Source: Sphingobacterium rhinopitheci
GTDB lineage: Bacteria > Bacteroidota > Bacteroidia > Sphingobacteriales > Sphingobacteriaceae
Direction of reading: 5' to 3'
NCBI RefSeq assembly: GCF_022627575.1
Contig: NZ_JADEYQ010000001.1
Coordinates: forward strand, 496,001 to 560,000
Length of the DNA: 64,000 nucleotides
The first letter of the stretch is position 1; each line of letters starts with the position of its first letter. Of this stretch, positions 55,312 to 63,757 are shown piece by piece. Both the position numbers and the translations under genes were made by a program. The notes beneath the pieces are model-generated. The model saw only the letters and a list, made by a program, of their open reading frames with translations, was not told the DNA's origin and searched no databases.

Positions 55312-55860
55312 ATGGATGTAAAGAATAAAAATCTAATAAAGATTGCTATTGTAGGTCCCGAGTCTACAGGAAAATCAACGATGGCTAAATTTCTTGCTAA
55401 AGAATTTAATACGTATTGTGTACCTGAATACGCTAGATATTATTGCAAGAACTTAAACAACAATTACACCTTGCAAGATGAAGTGAACATGATGTATGGC
55501 CAGATCGCTCTAGAAGAGGCACTGCTAGACACGATGGACAACAATATTGTTTTTTTTGATACCACTATACTTACCGTAAAAGTATGGTCAGACCACCTAT
55601 TTGATTATACGCCTGAGAACGTCTTAATGGAAATAAAAAATAGAAAGTACGACTTGTACCTATTGATGGATATTGATTTAGCATGGGAAAATGATCCACT
55701 TCGGGATTTCCCAGATAAAAGAGAGCATTTCAAAGAAATATGGTTAAAAGAATTAGAGTCAATTGATGCTAATTATGTAATAATATCCAATACAAATGAG
55801 GAAAGACTAAAAAATGGTTTAGAGTATTGTAAAAAATTTATCAAATATAGCTATGAATAG
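55312..55860 (+). CDS. NadR-like nucleoside kinase (AAA ATPase domain)
   Basis: A 182-residue P-loop kinase like the C-terminal nicotinamide riboside kinase domain of NadR. Walker A is GPESTGKS (15-22), and the following VPEYARYYC and FFDTTILTVKVWSDH motifs are typical. DLYLLMDIDLAWENDPLRDFP, cited as DIDLAWENDPLRD, is the lid region. The adenylyltransferase and DNA-binding parts of full-length NadR are absent, and no pnuC transporter gene is adjacent. Substrate is probably nicotinamide riboside. TAATATTG ends 5 nt before the ATG, another close promoter-like element. Confidence 0.82.
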   Translation: MDVKNKNLIKIAIVGPESTGKSTMAKFLAKEFNTYCVPEYARYYCKNLNNNYTLQDEVNMMYGQIALEEALLDTMDNNIVFFDTTILTVKVWSDHLFDYTPENVLMEIKNRKYDLYLLMDIDLAWENDPLRDFPDKREHFKEIWLKELESIDANYVIISNTNEERLKNGLEYCKKFIKYSYE

Positions 55861-56110
55861 CTATATAATAAATAATCAATCCACCTTAACTTTGCCGATA
55901 CCAAACCAATCTATATATTGTTCTTTTAATTACTTATAAGCTATTGTTTATTCAACAAAGTTTATAAGTATTAAAGGATATTCCATCCTTAAAATATCTT
56001 AATTAGTCTAAAACATAATCCTAATCTCGTTGTAGGTACGATAGAGATAGATGTATACTAAATTGATTCTATTTTGACATAGTCTCCTTTTTAATACCCC
56101 TTATGTTTAT
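55861..56110. other. Gene-free intergenic region
   Basis: About 250 bp without a credible gene. It contains weak dyads only (TACTTATAA with TTATAAGTA at about 55931-55970, and AGGAT with ATCCT near 55976-55990). Confidence 0.4.
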
Positions 56111-56118
56111 TATTTTTG
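56111..56118 (+). promoter_or_regulatory. -7 element of the bacilliredoxin gene
   Basis: TATTTTTG is a perfect TAnnTTTG match 21 nt before the ATG. No convincing -33 box is seen. Confidence 0.4.
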
Positions 56119-56139
56119 TAAAAATAAAGAATATAAATT

Positions 56140-56550
56140 ATGTATCCAGAATATTTAGTAGCTCCAATGCGTCAAGAATTAGTTGATGCGGGATTTCAAG
56201 AATTAAAAACTGCAGACGAAGTTAATGCAGTAATTCCTTCAGAAGGAACAGTATTTGTGGTTGTAAACTCTGTATGTGGTTGTGCAGCTGCTAATGCACG
56301 TCCTGCTGCAAAATTTGCAGTTCAGAATGGCAAAAAACCAACTAAATTGGTTACTGTATTTGCTGGTATGGAAAAAGAAGCTGTAGATCAAGCACGTTCT
56401 TTAATGTTACCTTTCCCTCCATCATCACCATCGATGGCATTATTTAAAGATGGTAAATTAGTACACATGATCGAGAGACACATGATCGAAGGTCGTCCTG
56501 CACAAATGATTGCAGACAACTTAATCGCTGCATTTGACGAATATTGTTAA
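56140..56550 (+). CDS. Bacilliredoxin (BrxA/BrxB, YphP/YqiW family)
   Basis: A 136-residue thioredoxin-fold disulfide reductase. The active site is the family's CGC motif (Cys46-Gly-Cys48 in NSVCGCAA). The conserved N-terminus YPEYLVAPMRQEL and the SPSMALFKDG strand also match. In Firmicutes these proteins remove bacillithiol from proteins; in Bacteroidota, whether bacillithiol is the thiol partner depends on the bshABC genes, which are not in this window. It is monocistronic with a strong terminator, and codon usage suggests good expression. Confidence 0.92.
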   Translation: MYPEYLVAPMRQELVDAGFQELKTADEVNAVIPSEGTVFVVVNSVCGCAAANARPAAKFAVQNGKKPTKLVTVFAGMEKEAVDQARSLMLPFPPSSPSMALFKDGKLVHMIERHMIEGRPAQMIADNLIAAFDEYC

Positions 56551-56575
56551 TTCAATCAATAGGTCTTAAAAATAT

Positions 56576-56606
56576 AAAAGGCTATTCCGAATGGAATAGC
56601 CTTTTT
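56576..56606. terminator. Bidirectional terminator
   Basis: GGCTATTCC (56580-56588) pairs with GGAATAGCC (56593-56601), flanked by A4 and T5, between convergent genes. Confidence 0.9.
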
Positions 56607-56628
56607 ATTTAAAATCTTATTTTTGAGA

Positions 56629-57510
56629 TTATTGCATATCAAATAAATGTTTTTCGGCATGATATGATGATCTAACAAGTGGACCTGATTCTACATATTT
56701 AAAGCCCATTTCCAAACCTATCTTTTGGTATTTCTCGAATTGAGCTGGTGTAATCCAATCAATTACGGGGTGATGTGCTTTTGTAGGCTGTAAGTATTGG
56801 CCCAAAGTCAAAATATGAACCCCTACATTATATAAATCTTGCATTGCTTCAATTACATCTTCTTCGGTCTCACCTAATCCAAGCATGATACCTGATTTTG
56901 TACGTAATCCAGCTTCCGATATCAATCGTAAACATTCCAATGAGCGATCATATTTAGCTTGAATACGAACTTCTTTGGTCAAGCGACGCACGGTTTCCAA
57001 ATTGTGAGATACTACTTCGGGACGAACAGCAATAACACGAGCTAAATTATCCCATTGACCTTTAAAATCAGGCAACAAAGTTTCTAAAGTAGTTTCAGGA
57101 CTTTCACGACGAATAGCTTGAATAGTTTCTGCCCAAATCGTAGAACCGCCATCTTTCAAATCATCACGATCTACAGACGTGATAACACAGTGCTTTACTT
57201 GCATCAACTTCACAGAATTAGCAACACGATTAGGTTCATCCAAATCTACAGCAAGGGGTCTACCAGTCGCTACAGCACAGAAAGAACATGAGCGGGTGCA
57301 GATATTTCCTAAAATCATAAAAGTAGCGGTACCAGCTCCCCAGCACTCCCCCATATTTGGACAATTACCACTTTCACATATAGTATGCAACTTATGCTCA
57401 TCTACTAAACTACGTACATGACGATATTCTTTCCCTACAGGAAGTTTAACACGCAACCAATCGGGTTTGCGTTGTGTTTGTGATACAGGTATAACAGGTA
57501 GTTCTATCAT
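56629..57510 (-). CDS. lipA: Lipoyl synthase
   Basis: A 293-residue radical SAM enzyme inserting two sulfurs into protein-bound octanoyl groups. The auxiliary cluster Cys are 45, 50 and 56 ([12 protein letters not shown]), and the SAM cluster Cys are 71, 75 and 78 (CTRSCSFC). RSSYHAEK near the end gives the conserved C-terminal Ser. I start at the ATG at 57510; a GTG two codons upstream coincides with the promoter element. lipB is not adjacent. The E2 acyltransferase at 16.5 kb is a likely substrate. Confidence 0.96.
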   Translation of the reverse strand: MIELPVIPVSQTQRKPDWLRVKLPVGKEYRHVRSLVDEHKLHTICESGNCPNMGECWGAGTATFMILGNICTRSCSFCAVATGRPLAVDLDEPNRVANSVKLMQVKHCVITSVDRDDLKDGGSTIWAETIQAIRRESPETTLETLLPDFKGQWDNLARVIAVRPEVVSHNLETVRRLTKEVRIQAKYDRSLECLRLISEAGLRTKSGIMLGLGETEEDVIEAMQDLYNVGVHILTLGQYLQPTKAHHPVIDWITPAQFEKYQKIGLEMGFKYVESGPLVRSSYHAEKHLFDMQ

Positions 57511-57515
57511 AGTCA

Positions 57516-57523
57516 CAAATGTA
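57516..57523 (-). promoter_or_regulatory. -7 element directly before the lipA start
   Basis: The minus strand reads TACATTTG, a perfect TAnnTTTG match that ends 5 nt before the ATG at 57510. If used, the lipA mRNA would be leaderless or nearly so. Confidence 0.45.
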
Positions 57524-57580
57524 AGGATTATTCTATGAATAGTGAATGCTAATTTTGTATAGTAAATATCATTTTACAAC

Positions 57581-57612
57581 AAAAAAATACCCCCAACTGT
57601 CGCCGGGGGTAT
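57581..57612 (-). terminator. Terminator of the outer-membrane protein gene
   Basis: ATACCCCC (57587-57594) pairs with GGGGGTAT (57605-57612). On the minus strand a T7 run follows. Confidence 0.9.
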
Positions 57613-57638
57613 CTCATATTTAAGTTTATAGAGTAATC

Positions 57639-58265
57639 TTAGAATTGGAAGCCTACACCAAATTGCCAAACACGATTAGAAACAATCTTATCGGATCCTG
57701 CTACAATATTAGTTAAGCCTAAATTATAACCCGCATTTAACAAAAATCCATTGCTAAATTTATAGCCTAACATAAAGTTAGCACCAGCATCAATTACGTT
57801 AAGATCTTTATTGCTTCCGGACAATTTTAATTTATAATCATCAGAGATATTTAATGATCCTGTTACCGCTTTAGCTTTGTCTCTTCCCGATACATTAAAA
57901 CCAATGTAAGGACCTGCACCTACAAAGAATTTACCTGACTCACCTGTTGGAATATAATAAACAGCATTTACAGGAATTTCGATAGACATTACATTACGTG
58001 TAATCTCTGCAGATGAACTTCCATCTTTAAAATCATATTTCGTACCTTTTCCTTGTAATGAAATACCAGGTTGAATAGAGAAATTGGAAGCTACTGGTAA
58101 ATCTGCATACCCTGTAACATAAAAAGAAGTATTCACAGATTGCCCTGAAGGCATATTAGAATATTCACCTAAATTAACACCAGCTTTTATACCGTATCCC
58201 GTTTGCGCTTGAACTCCTGTAGCTATTGCCATAGCTACTCCTAATGATAGTAAAACTTTTTTCAT
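57639..58265 (-). CDS. Outer-membrane beta-barrel protein (porin family, OmpX/PorT-like)
   Basis: A 208-residue exported barrel. I start at the ATG at 58265, which begins a clean signal peptide (MKKVLLSLGVAMAIATG, ending VQAQ); the frame is open 17 codons further but without such a signal. Strands follow: YGIKAGVNLGEYS, FSIQPGISLQGKG, KFFVGAGPYIGFNVSG, ANFMLGYKFSNGFLLNAGYN (cited as ANFMLGYKF), and the terminal VWQFGVGFQF with Phe at the end. This is the common small barrel of Bacteroidota, annotated as porin family or PorT-like. The function is unknown. Confidence 0.85.
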   Translation of the reverse strand: MKKVLLSLGVAMAIATGVQAQTGYGIKAGVNLGEYSNMPSGQSVNTSFYVTGYADLPVASNFSIQPGISLQGKGTKYDFKDGSSSAEITRNVMSIEIPVNAVYYIPTGESGKFFVGAGPYIGFNVSGRDKAKAVTGSLNISDDYKLKLSGSNKDLNVIDAGANFMLGYKFSNGFLLNAGYNLGLTNIVAGSDKIVSNRVWQFGVGFQF

Positions 58266-58456
58266 ATTAAATCCTTTAAATAATAAATGAATATTAGTTA
58301 TTAGAACAACATCCAAACATCATACCAAAACGTAGGAAAAAATCAACAAATAAGTTAAACAACTATCATTCAGTAGATAACAAACCTGCATAACTGACCA
58401 TAAAATATCCGTAAAAAAGTATTCAAAAAAATAGGTATTTTTTTTGTCTATAAATT

Positions 58457-58486
58457 TTGCATTTTCAAAATTAAGAGTTACTTTTG
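58457..58486 (+). promoter_or_regulatory. Promoter of tRNA-Cys
   Basis: TTG (58457-58459) is followed after 19 nt by TACTTTTG (58479-58486), a perfect -7 box, 21 nt before the tRNA. Confidence 0.7.
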
Positions 58487-58506
58487 CATTCCCTCAAAGG
58501 GGAAAA

Positions 58507-58577
58507 GGTCGGATGGCCGAGTGGCTAGGCTGAGGTCTGCAAAACCTCCTACAGCGGTTCGAATCCGCTTCCGACCT
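58507..58577 (+). tRNA. tRNA-Cys (anticodon GCA)
   Basis: A 71 nt tRNA. Acceptor GGTCGGA pairs with TCCGACC. The anticodon stem GAGGT/ACCTC encloses CTGCAAA (GCA), and the discriminator T is as expected for Cys. No terminator separates it from the following small gene. Confidence 0.95.
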
Positions 58578-58615
58578 CATTTTTAATTTAGAAAATATAA
58601 AAATATTAGAATAAA

Positions 58616-58795
58616 ATGGGAGTTACACGTTTAAAAAGAAAAGACAGAAGAAACAAAACTGTTTCACGTGTTGAAGTTCAGTTTTTGAAATTAGGACGTA
58701 ACATTGAAATCGGTTCTCGTTCTCAAATGTCTAAAAAAAGCCAAATCGTTAAAAACGATGAAATTTTAAATCAATTAGCTGCTCAAGCTAAATAA
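58616..58795 (+). CDS. 59-residue very basic conserved-looking protein behind tRNA-Cys
   Basis: The reading frame begins MGVTRLKRKDRRNKTVSRVE and continues through FLKLGRNIEIGSRSQMSKKS to a Gln/Ala-rich end, QLAAQAK. About a quarter of the residues are Lys or Arg, with no hydrophobic segment, suggesting a nucleic-acid or ribosome-bound protein. I recognise no family. Support for its being real: codon use like highly expressed neighbours (CGT, GGT, AAC), a start 38 nt after tRNA-Cys without a terminator between them, and a strong terminator 20 nt after the stop. It is below the usual length cut-off and easily missed by gene finders. Confidence 0.75.
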   Translation: MGVTRLKRKDRRNKTVSRVEVQFLKLGRNIEIGSRSQMSKKSQIVKNDEILNQLAAQAK

Positions 58796-58814
58796 TTTAC
58801 AATTTACAACATAT

Positions 58815-58849
58815 AAAAAAGGATCTATACTATGTATAGATCCTTTTTT
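58815..58849 (+). terminator. Terminator of the tRNA-Cys/small gene unit
   Basis: GGATCTATAC (58821-58830) pairs with GTATAGATCC (58834-58843) around TAT, flanked by A6 and T6. Confidence 0.9.
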
Positions 58850-58873
58850 ATGCGCCATAAATTGTAAAGCACA

Positions 58874-58912
58874 AAAAATGTGGTTTAACGATATAACATC
58901 AAACCACATTTT
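58874..58912 (-). terminator. Terminator of pgk
   Basis: AAAATGTGGTTT (58875-58886) pairs with AAACCACATTTT (58901-58912). A T run follows on the minus strand. Confidence 0.8.
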
Positions 58913-58929
58913 AATATAAAAAATATTAT

Positions 58930-60120
58930 TTAGTCTTGAATAGCAGCTACTCCAGGTAAAATTTTACCTTCCATATACTCTAATAAAGCCCCACCGCCAG
59001 TACTTACATAACTTACTTGTGAACTCATTCCAAATTTAGCTACTGCAGCTGCAGAATCACCACCACCGATTAAAGAGAAAGCACCCTTACTAGTTGCTTC
59101 TACTACCGCATCAGCAACAACTTTAGTTCCCGTAGCGAAGGTATCAAACTCAAATACCCCCATTGGGCCATTCCATAAAAGTGTTTTAGATTTCAAGATA
59201 ACATCAGCAAAATCCTTAGCAGATACAGCTCCGATATCTAAGCCCTCAAGATCAGCTGGAATTTGATCATTAGGACCATCGTATACATTAGCATCGTTTG
59301 AGAATTTATCAGCAATCTGTGCATCGGTAGGAAGTATTAAATTAACACCTTTAGCAGCAGCTTTCTTCACTAGCTCATTTGCTAAATCCAATTTATCCAA
59401 TTCTACTAATGATTTACCAATCTCACCACCACGTGCTTTAACGAAAGTATAAGCCATACCTCCGCCGATAATAAGGTTATCTACTTTGTCTAATAAAGCT
59501 TCGATCAACTGAATTTTATCAGATACCTTAGCTCCTCCCATAATCGCTGTAAACGGTCTTTCTGGGTTGTTTAATACTTTCTCTGCATTCTTCAACTCAG
59601 CCCCCATTAAATAACCAAAGTATTTGGCGTCAGGAAAGAATTGAGCGATCACAGCGGTAGAAGCATGTGCACGGTGAGCTGTACCAAAAGCGTCATTCAC
59701 ATATACATCAGCTAATTTAGAAAGTTTTTCTGCAAAGTCTTTATCTCCTTTTTCTTCCTCTTTGTAAAAACGAAGATTTTCTAACAATAATACTTGACCA
59801 GATTGAAGAGCAGCAGCTTTAGCTACAGCTTCTTCTCCAATACAATCATTAGCAAATTGTACATCGACACCCAATACCTTTGAAAGATGAGCCACGATAT
59901 GTTTTAATGAGTATTTATCTGTAGGGCCATCTTTTGGTCTACCTAGGTGGGACATCAAAACAACAGAACCGCCATCGTTTAAAATTTTCTTAATGGAAGG
60001 TGTAGCCCCCTGAATTCTATTATCATCGGTAATATTAAAGTTTTCATCCAAAGGCACGTTAAAATCAACACGAACCAATGCCTTTTTACCAGCAAAATCT
60101 AAATTGTCTATTGTTTTCAT
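58930..60120 (-). CDS. pgk: Phosphoglycerate kinase
   Basis: A 396-residue glycolytic enzyme transferring phosphate from 1,3-bisphosphoglycerate to ADP. The N-terminal signature [13 protein letters not shown] (13-25), the substrate loop [16 protein letters not shown] (cited as SHLGRPKDG), [16 protein letters not shown] and the nucleotide motif [13 protein letters not shown] near residue 350 are all present. Length is normal. It stands alone; gap is not adjacent. The codon bias is that of a highly expressed gene. Confidence 0.97.
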   Translation of the reverse strand: MKTIDNLDFAGKKALVRVDFNVPLDENFNITDDNRIQGATPSIKKILNDGGSVVLMSHLGRPKDGPTDKYSLKHIVAHLSKVLGVDVQFANDCIGEEAVAKAAALQSGQVLLLENLRFYKEEEKGDKDFAEKLSKLADVYVNDAFGTAHRAHASTAVIAQFFPDAKYFGYLMGAELKNAEKVLNNPERPFTAIMGGAKVSDKIQLIEALLDKVDNLIIGGGMAYTFVKARGGEIGKSLVELDKLDLANELVKKAAAKGVNLILPTDAQIADKFSNDANVYDGPNDQIPADLEGLDIGAVSAKDFADVILKSKTLLWNGPMGVFEFDTFATGTKVVADAVVEATSKGAFSLIGGGDSAAAVAKFGMSSQVSYVSTGGGALLEYMEGKILPGVAAIQD

Positions 60121-60198
60121 ATATTTATTTCTAAAACAGAACCGACTTAGCCGGCTCTAAAGTTTATTAAAGTTTAGTTGAATATAAGATGTAAATAT

Positions 60199-60236
60199 AA
60201 AAAAAGGCTCAGAATTAATATCATCTGAGCCTTTAA
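60199..60236 (-). terminator. Terminator of sppA
   Basis: AAAGGCTCAGA (60203-60213) pairs with TCTGAGCCTTT (60224-60234). A T-rich run follows on the minus strand. Confidence 0.85.
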
Positions 60237-60239
60237 TAA

Positions 60240-62003
60240 TTAATAAATTTCTTCGTTGTAAGGAAGTCTTGCTTGAATACCAGATTGCTGCAATACTTTT
60301 TTAACGTCTATAATATACCGTTTATAAATACCTAACTCCTCTTCCAAAAACATCATTTTTATTTGATCTTTGGTGGAAGATAAAAACCCAAAGAAGGTAT
60401 CTTCTTTGACAGGGTACTCGGCAACTTTGTAATCTTTTATTCCTGCTTTACTAGCAGCAGCATTAATTGCGGATGCCGTATTACCGATTTTGTCAACAAG
60501 ACCTAGCGATAAAGCTTGCTTACCAGTCCACACACGCCCTTGTCCAATACTGTCTACTGCAGCAACAGAAATATGACGTCCTGCAGCTACACGATTCATA
60601 AAAGTATTATACGTACTATTTACTTGAACTTGTATAATTGATCTTTCTTCAGCAGTTAATGGATCTGCAACTGAAGACATCAAACCGGAGAATCTTCCGG
60701 TGTTTACTTCCTCAATATGAACACCTAACTTATTGTTCAACAAATCTTTCATATTGGGGATCAAACCAAATACACCTATTGACCCTGTCAATGTACTCTC
60801 CTCAGCAAAAATAGAATCTGCCGCAGCCGCAATATAATATCCCCCAGAGGCTGCGTAATCCCCCATTGACACCATTATAGGTTTCACCTTTTTAGTTAAT
60901 TCTACTTCTCTCCAGATGATTTCAGAAGCTAATGCAGAACCACCACCTGAATTCACTCTTAAAACTACAGCTTTAACATTATCATCTTGTCTCAGCTTAC
61001 GTAGTTCTTTGGAGATTTTATCGCCACCAATCTGACCTACTTTACCTTCACCGTCGACAATATCACCATACGCGTACAATACTGCCACCTCATCTTTAGC
61101 TGTAGGGATAGTTGAATTCCCACTGTATTTTAAGATAGATACAGAAGATATATCATCATCTTCCTTAATATTTAAACGCTTCTTTATTTCACTTAACAAT
61201 TCATCTTTATACAATTTACCATCGATAAATTTATATTTTAATGCATCATCGGCATTTCTGATCAAATAATTATCAGCAATACTACGAAGTGAATCAACCG
61301 TTATCTTCCGATCAACAGATATATCCGCTAGAAAAGTAGTATAAATACTATTGATGTACGAGTTAACTTGCTCTCGATTTGCTGGACTCATCTCATTAAG
61401 TATAAATGGTTCGACAGCCGATTTATAAGTTCCGACCTTAATCACTTGCATCTCAATCCCCAGCTTATCCAAAGCTTCTTTCATGAATACAACAGATGAG
61501 CTAATACCTTTGAAATCTAAACTACCTTCTGGATTCAGGTATATTTTATCTGCTACAGAGGCTAAGTAATAGGCTTTCTGTGAATACACATCGCTATAAG
61601 CGACAATAAATTTTTTAGTAGCTTTAAAATCTAGTAAGGCAGTACGAATAGCTTCTAAACTAGCATAGCCCAATCCTACTGTAGAAGTATTCAGATATAT
61701 CCCTTTGATATTATCATCTGATTTAGCAGATTTAATACGTGCAAGAATATCGTTCAATCCTATTGATTTTTCAGAATTATAAAAAGGAACATCAATATCT
61801 TCTAACGGATTAGATTCTGTTTTTTCAACTATATTATAATCTAAACTAATATAAAGAATAGAATTTGGGGAGGCAGATATTACTGCATCTTTGGTACTTT
61901 GTTGGACCAATACGCCAACTAGAAAAATAAGACCAATAAAAAGAAGTACAGTTGACACTATAATCCCTGTTACTGTAGCAAGCACTTGTTTAATAAAATT
62001 CAT
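60240..62003 (-). CDS. sppA: Signal peptide peptidase SppA, 67K (long) type
   Basis: A 587-residue membrane serine protease degrading cleaved signal peptides. One N-terminal helix (about 12-34) anchors it facing the periplasm. Two tandem S49 domains are present: the N-terminal one carries the general base Lys194 in GTYKSAVEPF, and the C-terminal one the nucleophile Ser386 in DYAASGGYYIA. This is the arrangement of E. coli SppA. I prefer the ATG at 62003 (MNFIKQVLAT) to an open extension of 22 codons up to 62069, which adds a second hydrophobic stretch and approaches the divergent folK gene. Confidence 0.93.
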   Translation of the reverse strand: MNFIKQVLATVTGIIVSTVLLFIGLIFLVGVLVQQSTKDAVISASPNSILYISLDYNIVEKTESNPLEDIDVPFYNSEKSIGLNDILARIKSAKSDDNIKGIYLNTSTVGLGYASLEAIRTALLDFKATKKFIVAYSDVYSQKAYYLASVADKIYLNPEGSLDFKGISSSVVFMKEALDKLGIEMQVIKVGTYKSAVEPFILNEMSPANREQVNSYINSIYTTFLADISVDRKITVDSLRSIADNYLIRNADDALKYKFIDGKLYKDELLSEIKKRLNIKEDDDISSVSILKYSGNSTIPTAKDEVAVLYAYGDIVDGEGKVGQIGGDKISKELRKLRQDDNVKAVVLRVNSGGGSALASEIIWREVELTKKVKPIMVSMGDYAASGGYYIAAAADSIFAEESTLTGSIGVFGLIPNMKDLLNNKLGVHIEEVNTGRFSGLMSSVADPLTAEERSIIQVQVNSTYNTFMNRVAAGRHISVAAVDSIGQGRVWTGKQALSLGLVDKIGNTASAINAAASKAGIKDYKVAEYPVKEDTFFGFLSSTKDQIKMMFLEEELGIYKRYIIDVKKVLQQSGIQARLPYNEEIY

Positions 62004-62084
62004 ACATACAAATAATTTATACCCTAAAATTAGTAGAATAAATTTGATTTTATGAAATATTAAATCCATTATTGCAATATATCA

Positions 62085-62585
62085 ATGATGAATACGATTT
62101 ACATACTATTAGGCGCTAATTTAGGAGATCCTTTAAAACAAATGAGAAGTGCCTATCATTTGTTAAATAAGAAACTTGGCAAAGTTATTGTAAGTTCTTC
62201 AAATTATGAATCTGCAGCTTGGGGTATAGAAGATCAACCCATTTATTACAATCAAGTACTATGCATAGAAACACAGTATACAGCTATAGAAAGCCTTTCT
62301 ATTTGTCAAGAAATAGAACATGAATTAGGGCGTGTAAGAAAAGAAAAATGGGGCGCAAGAATTATTGATGTCGATATATTATATTATAACAATGCTATAA
62401 TATCTACCGCAACATTGACTGTACCACATCCCTACATTCATTTGCGTAATTTCACATTATTACCCCTAATAGAGATAGCTCCAGATTATATACATCCTAA
62501 TTTTAACAAGACTAATAAACAACTTTCAATAGACTCTGTGGATAAATTATTTGTAAAAAAAATTAACAGCTATGAAAAATTATAA
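62085..62585 (+). CDS. folK: HPPK, 6-hydroxymethyl-7,8-dihydropterin pyrophosphokinase
   Basis: A 166-residue folate-pathway enzyme that pyrophosphorylates 6-hydroxymethyl-dihydropterin. The motifs are ILLGANLGDP at the N-terminus, SSNYESAAWGIEDQPIYYNQ (cited as AAWGIEDQPIYYN) and the metal-binding WGARIIDVDILYY, in which the two Asp bind magnesium. The C-terminus PHPYIHLRNFTLLPL is also typical. Start codons at 62085 and 62088 are equally possible. Its last 14 bp overlap an Hpt gene. Confidence 0.94.
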   Translation: MMNTIYILLGANLGDPLKQMRSAYHLLNKKLGKVIVSSSNYESAAWGIEDQPIYYNQVLCIETQYTAIESLSICQEIEHELGRVRKEKWGARIIDVDILYYNNAIISTATLTVPHPYIHLRNFTLLPLIEIAPDYIHPNFNKTNKQLSIDSVDKLFVKKINSYEKL

Positions 62586-62919
62586 AATTATCAACCCAAC
62601 TGTCATACATGAGTCTATGATGAATAATGATAGTATGGTTAAGCAATTTGTTGAATTATATATAGCACAATGCCCATTAGATTTTGAAGCATTAGCACAG
62701 ACTATAAAGCAGGGGGATCATAAAGCGATCAGTTCTGCGGCACACCATATCAAGCCTACAATGGAATATATAGGCGCTTCTAATTTAAGAGCCCATTTTC
62801 AAGAACTTGAAAAATTAGGTTCTAAAGAGTCGGATATAGCAGATATAATTAAAAAATTCGAAGAGATAAAACCAAAATTTGAATTGATGTTAGAAGAGCT
62901 AAGGTATTTTAATACCTAA
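62572..62919 (+). CDS. Stand-alone histidine phosphotransfer (Hpt) protein
   Basis: A 115-residue helical protein with the Hpt four-helix bundle. The phospho-acceptor is probably His58 in SAAHHIKPTMEYIGA, matching the AHxxK pattern; the usual Gly after Lys is Pro here, and His59 adds ambiguity. No other domain is present. The gene overlaps folK by 14 bp and is convergent with a PhoB-type response regulator. Hpt proteins pass phosphate from hybrid kinases to response regulators. No histidine kinase gene is in the window, so the partner is unknown. Confidence 0.82.
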   Translation: MKNYKIINPTVIHESMMNNDSMVKQFVELYIAQCPLDFEALAQTIKQGDHKAISSAAHHIKPTMEYIGASNLRAHFQELEKLGSKESDIADIIKKFEEIKPKFELMLEELRYFNT

Positions 62920-62953
62920 AAAGGAAGAATTAAATTCTTCCTTTTTAGGTATT
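62911..62953. terminator. Inverted repeat spanning both stop codons of convergent genes
   Basis: Arms 62911-62931 and 62933-62953 are perfectly complementary over 21 bp (AATACCTAAAAAGGAAGAATT and its complement). The Hpt stop lies in the left arm and the regulator stop in the right arm region. The inner GGAAGAA/TTCTTCC with A and T runs acts as a bidirectional terminator. Confidence 0.8.
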
Positions 62954-63653
62954 AGTTATCGTTGAAATTGAGTTCAAATTTATATCCTACTCCTTTAACA
63001 GTATATACATAATTATCTCCAATTTTTTCACGCAATTTTCTGATATGAACATCTATTGTTCGATTGGTTACGATAACCGAATCTTCCCAAATAGCTTTTA
63101 GAATTTGTTCTCTAGTAAAGACTTTATTAGGTTTAGAAGCTAAAAGATATAATAATTCAAATTCCTTTTTCGCTAGTACAATTTTTTCATTGCCTCTAAA
63201 CACTAAAAATGAATCTCGATCAATGACTAAGTCAGCAATTTCAAACTTATCGGCAACTTCTTCCACATTATCTTGCGCATTACGTCTTAGAATAGCGTTG
63301 ATACGCGACATTAAAGCTCGAGGTTTTATTGGTTTAGCGATATAATCATCAGCACCAACATTAAAACCTGCAATTTCAGAATATTCTTCACTTCTCGCCG
63401 TTAAGAATACCATAAATGTATTCTTAAATTCGGGCATGGCCCGCATAATACGACATGCTTCAATACCGTCCATAACAGGCATCATAACATCAAGAATAAT
63501 CAAATCAGGATTTACTTCTTTGGCTTTTTCAATAGCTATCTTACCATTAGGAGCAGTGTAAACCTGATAACCTTCTTTAGTTAAATTATAGGAAATCAAA
63601 TCCGAAATATCTTGCTCGTCATCTACTACGAGAATTTTTTGATTAGCACTCAT
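62952..63653 (-). CDS. OmpR/PhoB-family response regulator
   Basis: A 233-residue two-domain regulator. The receiver (1-120) has acidic Asp11 and Asp12, phospho-acceptor Asp55 in LIILDVMMPVMDG and the Lys in IAKPIKPRAL. The C-terminal winged helix (about 137-230) has FEIADLVIDRDSF, LAKKEFELLYLLASKPNKVF (cited as KKEFELLYLL) and TNRTIDVHIRKLREKIGD, the PhoB DNA-binding signature. No kinase gene is adjacent inside the window. On the far side lies the truncated oxidoreductase gene. The receptor partner may be the nearby Hpt or an unlinked kinase. Confidence 0.92.
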   Translation of the reverse strand: MSANQKILVVDDEQDISDLISYNLTKEGYQVYTAPNGKIAIEKAKEVNPDLIILDVMMPVMDGIEACRIMRAMPEFKNTFMVFLTARSEEYSEIAGFNVGADDYIAKPIKPRALMSRINAILRRNAQDNVEEVADKFEIADLVIDRDSFLVFRGNEKIVLAKKEFELLYLLASKPNKVFTREQILKAIWEDSVIVTNRTIDVHIRKLREKIGDNYVYTVKGVGYKFELNFNDN

Positions 63654-63757
63654 GGTTGTTTTTTTACTAAAGTATATACTTTATGGTAATATAAAGTTAA
63701 TCAAATGTTATGAAATTGTTAACAAGACCAAATACATTAACAATTACGTAAACTATA

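Noticed and set aside
57511..57516. Alternative GTG start of lipA
   Set aside because: It lies at the edge of the -7 element and adds only two residues. The ATG at 57510 fits the family start better.
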